Below, piece by piece: positions 8,888 to 17,097 of a DNA stretch of 64,000 nt. The notes beneath the pieces were generated by a model. It was not told the DNA's origin and ran no database searches. It worked only from the letters and a program-made list of their open reading frames with translations. Source of the stretch: Aeromicrobium sp. Root344. Lineage in GTDB: Bacteria; Actinomycetota; Actinomycetes; Propionibacteriales; Nocardioidaceae. The stretch is from positions 1,314,239-1,378,238 of the forward strand of contig NZ_LMDH01000001.1 of the NCBI RefSeq assembly GCF_001425755.1, written 5' to 3'. The translations under genes and the position numbers were made by a program. Every line of letters starts with the position of its first letter. Positions within the stretch are counted from its first letter, which is position 1.

Positions 8888-9319
8888 TCAGCTCGGGTCG
8901 AAGCGGCGGTAGCCGTTGGCGGCGTTGAGCCGGTCGTAGATGTCACGGAGCAGCTCCGTGGCTCGACCGCCGACGTACGCCAGCGGCACCCCGAGCACCT
9001 CGCCGTTGCCGCGATCGACGAACACACGCCCACCATCGATCGTGACGTCCTCGACGTCGAGCCATGGCAGGTCGACCGGCTTCACCGTGAGCGGGCCGCC
9101 GACGCGGAGGGCCGTGGCATCCGTACGCGCGACGACCGGCGGCAGGGCGAACACCCTCGCGGCGTTCAGGAGCGCGGCGACGGCCAGGACGCCGAAGATC
9201 CAGGCCAGCGCGGTGACCGAGGACAGGAAGAACGCCAGCGCCGCGGCGACGCCGGCGACGATCACGTTGATGCCGACGGCGGGCAGCACGAATCTGCGGT
9301 CGAGTCGATAGTTCGTCAA
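8888..9319 (-). CDS. Small membrane protein with bacterial PH-like domain
   Basis: About 143 residues: a short basic N-terminus, two adjacent transmembrane helices (LPAVGINVIVAGVAAALAFF and ALAWIFGVLAVAALL), then a cytosolic beta-rich domain (ALRVGGPLTVKPVDLPWLDV and later RVFVDRGNGEVLGVPLAYV). This is the layout of the actinobacterial PH-domain family (bPH_6); function is unknown. The reading frame runs on through the tRNA-Ser gene, so the start must lie after it: TTG at 9319, one base beyond the tRNA, or GTG at 9289. Neither has a clear ribosome-binding site. Its stop abuts that of the convergent secreted-protein gene. Confidence 0.7.
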   Translation of the reverse strand: MTNYRLDRRFVLPAVGINVIVAGVAAALAFFLSSVTALAWIFGVLAVAALLNAARVFALPPVVARTDATALRVGGPLTVKPVDLPWLDVEDVTIDGGRVFVDRGNGEVLGVPLAYVGGRATELLRDIYDRLNAANGYRRFDPS

Positions 9320-9320
9320 G

Positions 9321-9409
9321 CAGAGGGGGCGGGATTCGAACCCGCGGCTGACATCGCTGCCAGCGAGCGCTTTCAAGGCGCTTCCGATCGGCCGCTCCGG
9401 CACCCCTCC
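9321..9409 (-). tRNA. tRNA-Ser (anticodon TGA)
   Basis: An 89-base class II tRNA on the minus strand. The acceptor arm GGAGGGG pairs with CCCCTCT (the first pair is G-T). The anticodon loop CTTGAAA gives anticodon TGA. There is a long variable arm and a GGTTCGAATCC T-arm. CCA is not encoded. The downstream PH-domain gene begins almost directly at its 3' end, so the two may share a transcript. Confidence 0.95.
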
Positions 9410-9451
9410 TGGGTGGCAGCACCGAGGCGCTGCGCCGCGTCGATTATCGCA

Positions 9452-10507
9452 CTACTTGAGCGCGGCGAAACGGGGAGGTTCGACGCGTACGACCGGGGCG
9501 ATCGCTCGCGCCGCCCGTGACGACGGCTCCTTGAGGAACTGGCGCCGCAGCACGAGGCCCACGATCAGCCCGAGCACACCGGAGTAGAGCGTGGAGAGGC
9601 CGATGTATTTCGGGTACGCCCCCGGCGACACGAGCGAGGTCGTCAGGACCGCCGTGCCGATCACGGCGAACACCAGGATCCACCAGCCCTCGCGCCGCTT
9701 CGAACGCAGCGCGACCCCGACGATCAACGCCGGGAAACCGATGAGGACCTCGATCGGGCGGGGCGCTCCGTGGAACGTCTGCCGGGTCCACAGGACGACC
9801 TCGGTGAAGGCGTGCACGAGTGACTGCGAGCCGTGGCTGCGGACGAAGCTGCTGTAGGCGATCACCACGAGCACGAGGGCGGCGACGCCGAGGAGGATCG
9901 CGAGGTTCTGCCGGCCGAGGCCGTGGAGGCCGGCGCCGAGGTTCCAGACGAGCGTGATCGCCAGGCCCAACGACACCGTGAGCACGATGAGGTTGAAACG
10001 CTGGTAGTTGACCGGAGCGTTCCAGGCGGCCACCCCGACCGTGCCGCTCAGCGCGACGAGCAGCGCCAACGAGTACTCGCGGACCGCCCCGAACACCGTG
10101 GCAACCGGTCGCGTGACGAGCACGGCCCACACCGACGCCAGCACCGCGGTGACCGCAGCGGCGGAGGCGAGCAAGACATTGGTCTCGAGGGTCACCGCGA
10201 GCACGCCGAGCAGCGCCGTCATCGGCAGCCAGATGCGCATGTGGCCGCCGCCGCGGTGGGTGAGCCCGATCGCGAACACCACCATCAGCAGTGCAGCCGA
10301 TGGACGTACGATCCACGACGGCGTGTCCACGGCGATGATCGACGTGCCCGCACCGGCGGTCCCGGCGATCCAGCCGAGGAACACCAGCACCATGACGAAC
10401 CGGGCGGTCCGCGGCGAGTCGATGCGCGGTTCGCGGGTCGGGAGGTCGTACTCCGGGGGGACTGAGGCGTCGAGGCGACGACGTCCACCCTTGGGGGCAC
10501 GGCTCAT
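9452..10507 (-). CDS. Polytopic membrane protein of unknown function
   Basis: A 351-residue integral membrane protein with about ten hydrophobic helices, a basic N-terminus (RAPKGGRRRLD) and a basic C-terminal tail. I do not recognise a family. Motifs that may help a search include RSHGSQSLVHAFTEVV and FHGAPRPIEVLIGFPALIVG. The ATG start at 10507 overlaps the stop of the upstream nitrilase-family gene as ATGA, so the two are co-translated. Its codon use matches the neighbourhood. Confidence 0.7.
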   Translation of the reverse strand: MSRAPKGGRRRLDASVPPEYDLPTREPRIDSPRTARFVMVLVFLGWIAGTAGAGTSIIAVDTPSWIVRPSAALLMVVFAIGLTHRGGGHMRIWLPMTALLGVLAVTLETNVLLASAAAVTAVLASVWAVLVTRPVATVFGAVREYSLALLVALSGTVGVAAWNAPVNYQRFNLIVLTVSLGLAITLVWNLGAGLHGLGRQNLAILLGVAALVLVVIAYSSFVRSHGSQSLVHAFTEVVLWTRQTFHGAPRPIEVLIGFPALIVGVALRSKRREGWWILVFAVIGTAVLTTSLVSPGAYPKYIGLSTLYSGVLGLIVGLVLRRQFLKEPSSRAARAIAPVVRVEPPRFAALK

Positions 10508-11289
10508 GAGCTGGTACGGATCCTTCGATTGGCCAGGGACGGGTTGATCTCCCGTGCACGCACCACGACCTCGGGCTCGAGGGTGGCGCGGATGATCTCG
10601 GGGGTCGAAACCGCCTCGCCCACGATAGAGCCCCACGGATCGACAACCAAGGAGTGGCCGGTGTAGCGGTCGCCACCCTGGGCGGCAGCGACGACGTAGA
10701 CCGTGTTCTCGATCGCCCTAGCCGCCAGGAGCGTGCGCCAGTGGTCGAGCTTGCGCTCGCCGGCGACCCACGCGGCCGGGAGCACGATCGCCTCGGCGCC
10801 GGCGCCGACCAGGGCGCGGGCATGCTCGGGGAACCGCAGGTCGTAGCAGGTCATCAGGCCCACCGATGTGCCCGCGATGTCGAGCACGACGGGCTCGATG
10901 TCACCGGCGCGCAGCCGGTCGGACTCCTTGTAGCCGAACGAGTCGTAGAGGTGGATCTTCCGGTACGTCTGACGCAGCGCGCCGTCGGGTCCGACCACCA
11001 CAAGGGTGTTGAACGGCAGGTCGTCCGTACGCTCGAACATGCCGGCCACGAACGTCGCGCTGAGGCGCTGAGCCTCCTCGGCGAGGAACCCTACGAAGGG
11101 TCCGTCGAGCGGCTCGGCGACGGCGGCGAGGTCATGGTCGGCGGACCCGAAGTCGTGCATCGACGCCTCGGGGAGCACCACGAGGTCGAGCCCGTCGGCG
11201 GGACTGAGCGCTGCGATCTGAGACCGGATGTCTTCTATGTTGGCCGCCGAGTCGGTCGCCGAAGCGAGCTGGACCAGTGCGACACGCAT
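10504..11289 (-). CDS. Carbon-nitrogen hydrolase (Nit/omega-amidase-like)
   Basis: A 261-residue member of the nitrilase superfamily, which hydrolyses C-N bonds of amides. The catalytic Glu-Lys-Cys triad is visible: E41 in VVLPEAS, K111 in YRKIHLYD and C148 in TCYDLRFPE. The length and the YRKIHLYDSFG and CYDLRFPEHAR blocks resemble the Nit1/Nit2 (deaminated glutathione amidase or omega-amidase) branch rather than plant-type nitrilases. ATG 11289 (MRVALVQ) is preferred; an ATG nine bases upstream is also possible. It is coupled by ATGA to the downstream membrane protein. The exact substrate is not predictable. Confidence 0.85.
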   Translation of the reverse strand: MRVALVQLASATDSAANIEDIRSQIAALSPADGLDLVVLPEASMHDFGSADHDLAAVAEPLDGPFVGFLAEEAQRLSATFVAGMFERTDDLPFNTLVVVGPDGALRQTYRKIHLYDSFGYKESDRLRAGDIEPVVLDIAGTSVGLMTCYDLRFPEHARALVGAGAEAIVLPAAWVAGERKLDHWRTLLAARAIENTVYVVAAAQGGDRYTGHSLVVDPWGSIVGEAVSTPEIIRATLEPEVVVRAREINPSLANRRIRTSS

Positions 11290-11404
11290 GGTTTCCATCT
11301 TCGCAGGTGGGGCCTGAGCATGGTGCCACGTCACGATTTGTGATGTTGCAGGCGCTTCAACGCGCCCGAAGCGCCTCCAACTTCACGAATCGCGGGGGTC
11401 CCGC

Positions 11405-12292
11405 TCAGACGGGGACGGTCTCGCGCAGGAACTCGATCTGATCGGTGACGGCCTGGTCGAACCACGGCTCGAGGTAGAGGTCGAAGTGACCCGTGCGGTA
11501 GCGCTTGATCCGGCCGTGCCGGGCCTTGCGGACGTGCCAGATCGTCGAGCGCGAGGGCGCGACGCTGTCCTTCATCGCGACGCAGAACAGGGCCGGGCAC
11601 TCCAGCGAGGCAGCGGCACGTCCGGGGTAGTACAGCGGGATCCGCAGGGCGACGCGGGCCGCCACGCGATCCGGCGGACGCGGACCCGGCGGGCTCAGCG
11701 CCAGATAGCCCGGCACGACATCGGGGGCCGTCATCAGCGCCGCTTCACCACGCCGCCCCGCCACGGCGACGCGCACGGGAGGCTTGCCGCGCAACCCGCG
11801 CACGGCATCGCGCAGCCCGAGCACCGTCAGCTTGAGGAGGCTACGCAGACCGACCGTGCGCGACGAGGCGAACCCGTCGGTGAAGGGGCACTGCGAGATG
11901 ACCGCTGCGACATCGCCGTCGCGGCTCGCGGCCTCGATGACGTGCCCGCCGCCGAACGACGTGCCCCACAGCACGATGCGCCGGCGATCGACCTGGGGCA
12001 CCGACCGCACGTGATGCACCGCGGCGGCCCAGTCGTCGAGCTGGCGCTGGATGTCGAGCAGCTCCCGCGGCTCGCCGTCGCTGGCACCGAAGTGGCGGTA
12101 GTCGAACACCAGGACCCGGTAGCCCTCGGCGACGAACCGTTCGGCGTACGCATCGAGGCGCATCTCCTTCACCCCGCCGAGTCCGTGCGCCATGATCACG
12201 ACGGGTCCGGGGGCGTCGGCGCCGTCGGGCTCGTACCACCAGGCACCGCACCATCCGGGGCCTGAAGGGAATCGCACGTCCACCCGGCTCAT
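11405..12292 (-). CDS. Alpha/beta hydrolase
   Basis: A 295-residue alpha/beta-fold hydrolase. The oxyanion loop is MAHGLGGVKEM (about 35-45), the nucleophile elbow is GTSFGG with Ser112, the acidic residue probably lies near MKDSVAP, and the catalytic His is in TGHFDLY near residue 270. The segment VFDYRHFGASDGEPREL and its placement resemble the dienelactone-hydrolase/S9-like esterase group seen in actinobacteria. The substrate is unknown. The gene is divergent from the quinone oxidoreductase, about 58 bp away, and may share a regulatory region with it. Confidence 0.83.
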   Translation of the reverse strand: MSRVDVRFPSGPGWCGAWWYEPDGADAPGPVVIMAHGLGGVKEMRLDAYAERFVAEGYRVLVFDYRHFGASDGEPRELLDIQRQLDDWAAAVHHVRSVPQVDRRRIVLWGTSFGGGHVIEAASRDGDVAAVISQCPFTDGFASSRTVGLRSLLKLTVLGLRDAVRGLRGKPPVRVAVAGRRGEAALMTAPDVVPGYLALSPPGPRPPDRVAARVALRIPLYYPGRAAASLECPALFCVAMKDSVAPSRSTIWHVRKARHGRIKRYRTGHFDLYLEPWFDQAVTDQIEFLRETVPV

Positions 12293-12350
12293 GGGAGAAA
12301 TGCTAGGGCGTGGCTCGGCAGCAGCGGGGGAGGGCGGCTAGCCTGCGGAC

Positions 12351-13322
12351 ATGCGTGCCGTCATTGCTCCCAACCCCGGAGGCGTCGAAGCCCTCGAGGT
12401 GGTCGACCTCCCGAAGCCCGAGCCCGGCCCCGGCGAGGTCCTCATCCGCGTCGCCGCAGCCGGCCTCAACCGGTCGGACCTCCTGCAGCGGCAGGGCCTC
12501 TACCCACCACCGGCGGGCGTCACCGACGTCCTCGGGCTCGAGTGCTCCGGTGACATCGTCGCCGTCGGCGAAGGCGTGACGGACCTGCCGCCCGGTACGC
12601 ACGTGTGTGCGCTGCTGGCCGGCGGTGGCTATGCCGAGTACGTCGCGGTGCCCGCGGGCCAGGTGGCCACGGTCCCGCTGGGCATCTCGTTGGTCGATGC
12701 CGGTGGGCTCATGGAGGTCGCGGCGACCGTGTGGTCGAACGTCTTCATGATGGGCAAGCTGCAGCACGGCGAGACATTGCTCGTCCACGGCGGCGGCAGC
12801 GGGATCGGCACGATGGCGATCCAGCTGGCCAAGGCGTTCGGCGCTCGCGTGATCGTCACGGTCGGCTCGAAGCAGAAGGGGGACTTCTGCCGAGAGCTCG
12901 GCGCCGACGTGGTGATCGACTACAAGCAGCAGGACTTCGCCGCGGAGATGAAGTCCGCCGGCGTGACCGCTGACGTCATCCTCGACATCATCGGCGCCAA
13001 GTACCTCGAGGCCAACGTCTCGGTGCTGTCGACCGCCGGTCGCCTCGTGGTGATCGGGATGCAGGGCGGCGTCAAGGCCGAGCTCAACCTCGGGGCGCTG
13101 ATGTCCAAGCGCGCCGCCGTCATGGCAACGACGCTCCGGGCCCGGCCGACGAGTGAGAAGGCCGCGATCGTGTCAGCGATGGTCGCCCAGGTGTGGCCGC
13201 TGATCTCCGACGGCACGGTGCGGCCGATCATCCACGCGACCTACGCGCTCGATGACGTACGACAGGCGCACCAGGTGCTCGAGGAGTCGAGCCACATCGG
13301 CAAGGTGCTGCTCACGCCCTGA
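12351..13322 (+). CDS. NAD(P)H:quinone oxidoreductase (zinc-independent MDR family)
   Basis: A 323-residue medium-chain dehydrogenase/reductase of the quinone oxidoreductase (QOR/PIG3) branch. The N-terminal GroES-like domain has GLNRSDLLQRQGLYPPP and GLECSGDIVAVGEGV. The nucleotide-binding motif HGGGSGIGTMAIQLAKAFG (about residues 145-163) is the AxxGxG-type Rossmann loop. The zinc-binding cysteine cluster of alcohol dehydrogenases is absent. The most likely activity is NADPH-dependent reduction of quinones or enones. Its end overlaps the convergent acyltransferase gene by 11 bp. Confidence 0.87.
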   Translation: MRAVIAPNPGGVEALEVVDLPKPEPGPGEVLIRVAAAGLNRSDLLQRQGLYPPPAGVTDVLGLECSGDIVAVGEGVTDLPPGTHVCALLAGGGYAEYVAVPAGQVATVPLGISLVDAGGLMEVAATVWSNVFMMGKLQHGETLLVHGGGSGIGTMAIQLAKAFGARVIVTVGSKQKGDFCRELGADVVIDYKQQDFAAEMKSAGVTADVILDIIGAKYLEANVSVLSTAGRLVVIGMQGGVKAELNLGALMSKRAAVMATTLRARPTSEKAAIVSAMVAQVWPLISDGTVRPIIHATYALDDVRQAHQVLEESSHIGKVLLTP

Positions 13323-14361
13323 CGGGCTCGAGCTCCCGCGCGTCGTGCACGAGCGGCGGCGGCACCGCGACCTGGGCCATGGTCGATGCCGTGCGCCGAA
13401 CGGCCCGGTCGAAGAACGGGTGCACCAGCACACGCAGCACGACAACGGTGACCGCGGTGGCCAGCAGCGATGCCTCGACCTGGCCCACGCCGGCGCCCTG
13501 GAAGGTGTCCTGCAGCACGAAGACGACCGGGATGTGCAGCGCGTAGACCGCGAGGCTGCGACGACCCAGCCCTTCGAGCTGCCGCAGGCGCGACGGCACG
13601 ATGACGAGCACGCAGGCGCCGCAGAGCGCGGCGAGGGCGAGGCACAGCACGCGGTGGGTCACGGCGTCCACGCCCGTCACCCCCATCGACGCAGCGGTGT
13701 CGGCGCCCCGGATCCAGCGCGGGTCGAGGCCGGACCTCACCACCACAGCCGTCACCGTCACCAGCGTCGCCGCAGCCGTCGCCATCGCGGCGGACGAGGT
13801 CTCGGCCGTACGCCTGAGGGCACCGCTGCCGTACAGGTGACCCGCGACGAAGAACGGGAGGTAGCAGAGCGCGCGGGACCACGAGACGAGGTCGCCGTCG
13901 GGGTAGGGCAGCAGCACCGCGACGACCGCGACCGCCGTCGCGGCCGGCAGGGCGTACGCGCCGAGGCGGACGACGAACGGCAGCGCGACGAGCCACCAGG
14001 CCATCGCGAGCAGGAACCACAACGCGTACGTCGGATGAAGCAGGCGTTCCGCGCTGAGGTCGCCGACGCCGAACCGCAGGACGACGTACGTCGTCTGCAG
14101 CAGGACGTAGAGGCCGACCATCTCGGCGATGCGGTGCGCCAGGTGGCGCGGACGCGCGGTGATGCCGGCGAGGAACACGAACAGCGGCATGTGGAACAGG
14201 TAGAGGAACGTGAGGATCCAACGCTGCGGGTCGTGGTGCCAACCGGAGTAGAGCACGCCGGGGGCCTGCCCGCCCGACGTCTCCAGGAAGTGGCCCAGCA
14301 CGACGCCGGCGATGAGGAGTCCCTTGAGCAGGTCGAGGCGACGATCGCGAGTTCGGGGCAT
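13312..14361 (-). CDS. Acyltransferase family 3 membrane protein
   Basis: A 349-residue integral membrane protein of the acyltransferase 3 family. The N-terminus RRLDLLKGLLIAGVVLGHF carries the family's basic-aspartate start and the conserved His near residue 22. A further loop, HMPLFVFLAGI, is typical, and about ten helices follow. Such proteins acylate exported sugars or lipids. ATG 14361 is chosen; a longer frame runs back into the divergent bpa gene and is rejected. Function in the cell is unknown, and no polysaccharide genes flank it. It overlaps the convergent oxidoreductase by 11 bp. Confidence 0.82.
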   Translation of the reverse strand: MPRTRDRRLDLLKGLLIAGVVLGHFLETSGGQAPGVLYSGWHHDPQRWILTFLYLFHMPLFVFLAGITARPRHLAHRIAEMVGLYVLLQTTYVVLRFGVGDLSAERLLHPTYALWFLLAMAWWLVALPFVVRLGAYALPAATAVAVVAVLLPYPDGDLVSWSRALCYLPFFVAGHLYGSGALRRTAETSSAAMATAAATLVTVTAVVVRSGLDPRWIRGADTAASMGVTGVDAVTHRVLCLALAALCGACVLVIVPSRLRQLEGLGRRSLAVYALHIPVVFVLQDTFQGAGVGQVEASLLATAVTVVVLRVLVHPFFDRAVRRTASTMAQVAVPPPLVHDARELEPVRA

Positions 14362-14433
14362 CGCTTCCACCCTTGCAGCCCCGTTCAAGAGACGCGGATC
14401 ACGCTGCTCGAGCCTGCTGGATAGTCTGGACGA

Positions 14434-14937
14434 ATGACTGAGCAATCCCCCGAGATCATCGGTCCCGACGGCAACGCCATCGCGCCGCCCGCTCCCGGCA
14501 CGTCCCTCGGCGACCTCGTCGAGCAGCCGGCCAAGGTCATGCGGATCGGCGGCATGATCCGTCAGCTCCTCGACGAGGTCAAGGCAGCGCCACTCGACGA
14601 AGCCAGCCGGGCGCGACTGAGGGACATCCACCTCCAGTCGATCAAGGAGCTCGAGGACGGCCTCGCCCCCGAGCTGGTCGAGGAGCTCGAGCGGCTCAGC
14701 CTGCCGTTCGACGGCGAGACCCCGAGCGAGGGTGAGCTCCGGATCGCCCAGGCACAGCTCGTCGGCTGGCTCGAGGGCCTCTTCCACGGCATCCAGGCCG
14801 CGCTCTACGCGCAGCAGGTGCAGGCCCAAGCGCAGTTCCAGAACATGAGGTTGGCTCTACCGGGTCCAAACGACACCAAAGGTGAAGATTCGGAAACGTC
14901 TGGCGAAAACGGTGGCAGCGGGGGCATGTACCTCTAA
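14434..14937 (+). CDS. bpa: Bacterial proteasome activator Bpa/PafE
   Basis: A 167-residue DUF2587 protein. The helical core (about 25-130) has the family pattern LGDLVEQPAKVMRIGGMIRQ and QAQLVGWLEGLFHGIQAAL. The extreme C-terminus after a glycine/serine linker ends GGMYL, which fits the GQYL-type tail that docks into the alpha-ring of the 20S proteasome; here Gln is replaced by Met. Bpa forms a 12-mer ring that opens the proteasome gate without ATP and helps degrade misfolded proteins and HspR. Its presence predicts prcBA elsewhere in the genome. The gene is followed by a WhiB-like regulator 73 bp downstream. Confidence 0.9.
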   Translation: MTEQSPEIIGPDGNAIAPPAPGTSLGDLVEQPAKVMRIGGMIRQLLDEVKAAPLDEASRARLRDIHLQSIKELEDGLAPELVEELERLSLPFDGETPSEGELRIAQAQLVGWLEGLFHGIQAALYAQQVQAQAQFQNMRLALPGPNDTKGEDSETSGENGGSGGMYL

Positions 14938-15010
14938 AGTTGCCTGCAACGCGAGCCAAGGACGACGCAGGAGTGTCGTCGTCCGGGGCCTCGTGGGGAA
15001 GAGGGAGCCC

Positions 15011-15571
15011 ATGACCATCATGGACGAAAAGACGACACCTCCGTGCGCCTTCGAGCCGGAGGTCTACATGGATGAGCTGTTGGACTCGCCGCCGGCGCGG
15101 ACCGACATCACCGCGGCCGAGTGGGAGAGGTTGACCGTCAGGCGCGCCACCGCACACCGGCAGTGCGCAGGCTGTCCGCTGATGGTCGAGTGCCTCTATC
15201 GGGCGGTCGTCCAGATCGACGTCTCCGGCTATGTCGCGTGCACGACCGAGCACGACCGTTCGGTCATCCGCCGCCGCCTCGGCATCGAGGTCCAGCAGCA
15301 GGCCACCACGGCGTACGGCGCGGCTCGCGTCGGCGGCGGACCGGTGAGTCACGATGCGGTCATGACCGCCCGTCAGGCGTACCCCAAGGACACGTGTCAT
15401 CAGCTCGCCGAGCGGCTCGACTGCTCGACCTCGACGATCAAGCGCCACCTGCGCCGGGCGCGCGAGCAGAAGCGTGACGAGGCGCTCACCCCGCAGGCGG
15501 GCCCGTGCCTGCCGACGGTCGATGCCGTCCTCGACGTGTTCGACGAGCTGGAGACCAGCAAGGTCGCCTGA
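15011..15571 (+). CDS. Atypical WhiB-like regulator fused to a C-terminal HTH
   Basis: A 186-residue protein. The N-terminal half has the WhiB four-cysteine pattern for a [4Fe-4S] cluster: Cys12, Cys52, Cys55 and Cys61 (QCAGCPLMVEC). The usual G-V/I-W-G-G turn after the cluster is missing; the equivalent region reads DVSGYVACTTEHDR, with an extra Cys77. The C-terminal half has a predicted winged or sigma-like helix-turn-helix (TCHQLAERLDCSTSTIKRHLRR). A strong AGAGGGAG ribosome-binding site precedes ATG 15011. The longer frame overlapping bpa is rejected. It is probably a DNA-binding redox- or NO-responsive regulator; the target is unknown, but the neighbour bpa is a candidate. Confidence 0.78.
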   Translation: MTIMDEKTTPPCAFEPEVYMDELLDSPPARTDITAAEWERLTVRRATAHRQCAGCPLMVECLYRAVVQIDVSGYVACTTEHDRSVIRRRLGIEVQQQATTAYGAARVGGGPVSHDAVMTARQAYPKDTCHQLAERLDCSTSTIKRHLRRAREQKRDEALTPQAGPCLPTVDAVLDVFDELETSKVA

Positions 15572-15581
15572 CCGGTTGGTC

Positions 15582-15604
15582 GTCCTTTCGACAAGCTCGA
15601 TGAC
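15582..15604 (-). repeat. REP-like palindromic repeat (copy 2)
   Basis: Read on the minus strand this is GTCATC, then a GAGCTTGTCGA core, then AAGGAC. It is homologous to the copy at 6459-6481. One stem position is mismatched, so this copy looks decayed. It lies between the WhiB/HTH gene and yjbQ. Confidence 0.65.
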
Positions 15605-15623
15605 CGGTGGAACGATCGTCGGT

Positions 15624-16028
15624 ATGCGTAGTGAGCTGGTGTCGGTACGGACGGGTGGGCGTGCGGTCGTCCACGACCTCACGTCGGAGTGCGAGCGGTT
15701 CGTCCGCGGCGAGCAGGACGGGCTGCTGCACGTCTTCGTCCCGCACGCGACCGCCGGCGTGGCCATCATCGAGACCGGTGCCGGCAGCGACGGCGACCTG
15801 CTGACCGCGCTCGACGACCTGCTGCCGCGCGACGACAGGTGGGTGCACCAGCACGGCACTCCCGGACACGGCCGCGATCATGTCGTCCCGGCATTCCTCG
15901 CACCGTCGATGACCGTGCCGGTGCTGGGCGGCCGGCTGCAGCTCGGCACGTGGCAGTCGGTGTGCCTCGTCGACACCAACGTCGACAACCCCGACCGCGA
16001 GGTGCGGTTCAGCTTCCTCAACGGCTAA
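15624..16028 (+). CDS. yjbQ: YjbQ/UPF0047 family protein
   Basis: A 134-residue single-domain protein of the YjbQ (UPF0047) family, small beta-barrel-like trimers reported to have weak thiamine-phosphate synthase activity. Conserved features are VPHATAGVAIIE, GHGRDHVVPAF, and LGTWQSVCLVD followed by the strand REVRFSFL. The conserved histidines in the first two blocks would bind a ligand or metal. ATG 15624 gives the family's usual length. The stop codon TAA is followed directly by a 70-bp direct repeat (16029-16098). Confidence 0.85.
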   Translation: MRSELVSVRTGGRAVVHDLTSECERFVRGEQDGLLHVFVPHATAGVAIIETGAGSDGDLLTALDDLLPRDDRWVHQHGTPGHGRDHVVPAFLAPSMTVPVLGGRLQLGTWQSVCLVDTNVDNPDREVRFSFLNG

Positions 16029-16098
16029 GCGCCAAGATGCCGGCACTTTTGTGTGCGGTTCCAGCCGAATCACGTACACAAGTGCCGACATCGTGAGG
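16029..16098 (+). repeat. 70-bp direct repeat, copy A, with internal inverted repeat
   Basis: It begins at the base after the yjbQ stop codon. Internal arms GATGCCGGCAC (16036-16046) and GTGCCGACATC (16082-16092) pair with one mismatch. It differs from copy B at three of 70 positions. It could also serve as the yjbQ terminator. Confidence 0.9.
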
Positions 16099-16194
16099 GA
16101 TCGGTGCGTCCACAGGCCGGCACCATGAACCCGTCGGTCCACAGTGTTGCCATCCGTCACACCCGTGAGCGTGGGCATCGGCCCACCATCTGGC

Positions 16195-17094
16195 ATGACG
16201 TTTGTCGAACCGTTCACCCGCGCCGAGGCGCAGCAGGCGGGGATCACCGACGCGATGCTGCGTCATCAGAGGTTCAGGCCGCTGTTCCGCGGCGTCTACG
16301 TCCTTGCCTCGACCGAGCTCAGCCTCAGGATCTGGTGCCTTGCGGCGCTGCGAGTCGCGCCGGTCGATGCGGTCATCAGTCACCAGACGGCCTTGCGCCT
16401 CTATGGTCTGGAGATCGGCAATCCGTGGCCTCTGCACGTGTCAACGCGGACCACGACCCACTCGCGGCAGCGAGGCATCAGGACGCACCAACGCAAGCAT
16501 CGAGTGGAGTCCGTGCGCCTCGGCGGCATCCCGGTGACGAGCCCGGATCGGACCCTCGTCGACATCGCCACCAAGGTGGGTCTGGTCCAGCTGGTCCAAG
16601 CGTGTGACTGGATGATCCACCGCGGTCATACGACAGCCGAGCGCCTGGCGGCCTTCGCCGTGACCTCCCACTTCGACGGTGTTCGCCGGCTCCGCCGGGT
16701 CATCGGACATGTACGCAGCGGCGCCGAGTCACCGATGGAGACGCTCGTACGACTGATGATCGTGTTCGCACGGCTGCCCGAGCCGGCGTGCAACGTCCCC
16801 ATAGTCGACTCAGTGGGACGATTCCTGGCGCGCGGCGACCTCGTCTACTCCGAGCTCAAGGTGCTCATCGAGTACGACGGTTGGCACCACGAGCGGGATG
16901 CGCGGCAACGCCAGCGTGACCTTGTACGGCGCGAACAGCTCGAATCGGCGGGATGGCGGGTCATCGTCGTCACGATCGCCGACCTGGCGGACAAGCGTAC
17001 GGTCATCCACCGAGTCCATCGCGCACTCGTCGACCGCGGCTACGCCGGTCGTCCTCCGCAGTTCTCCATCATGTGGGACCGCTGGTTCACCTGA
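16195..17094 (+). CDS. AbiEi-like wHTH plus DUF559 (Vsr-like nuclease fold) protein
   Basis: A 299-residue protein. Residues 1-70 resemble the type IV toxin-antitoxin AbiEi winged-helix region (RAEAQQAGITDAMLRHQ, then FRGVYVLAS). A middle region carries GIPVTSPDRTLVDIA, also common in this family. The C-terminal 100 residues are a DUF559-type PD-(D/E)xK nuclease fold, with candidate metal ligands D215 (GDLVY) and E226 (LIEYDGWHH) and a following basic helix. Such genes are multicopy in Nocardioidaceae and related actinobacteria, and no function has been firmly shown. No toxin gene (AbiEii) is adjacent, so a toxin-antitoxin role is doubtful. ATG 16195 is chosen; a TTG at 16144 is possible. Confidence 0.8.
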   Translation: MTFVEPFTRAEAQQAGITDAMLRHQRFRPLFRGVYVLASTELSLRIWCLAALRVAPVDAVISHQTALRLYGLEIGNPWPLHVSTRTTTHSRQRGIRTHQRKHRVESVRLGGIPVTSPDRTLVDIATKVGLVQLVQACDWMIHRGHTTAERLAAFAVTSHFDGVRRLRRVIGHVRSGAESPMETLVRLMIVFARLPEPACNVPIVDSVGRFLARGDLVYSELKVLIEYDGWHHERDARQRQRDLVRREQLESAGWRVIVVTIADLADKRTVIHRVHRALVDRGYAGRPPQFSIMWDRWFT

Positions 17095-17097
17095 CCG

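Noticed and set aside
9320..9403. Longer N-terminus for the PH-domain protein
   Set aside because: It would be translated from tRNA-Ser(TGA) sequence; the tRNA fold is complete.
14362..14829. N-terminal extension of the acyltransferase at 13312-14361 through bpa
   Set aside because: The extension would lie antisense to the conserved bpa gene, and the family N-terminus begins at ATG 14361.
16195..17094. Type IV toxin-antitoxin (AbiE) system
   Set aside because: The antitoxin-like AbiEi winged helix is present, but no AbiEii nucleotidyltransferase toxin gene is adjacent; the DUF559 domain points to a nuclease-like protein instead.
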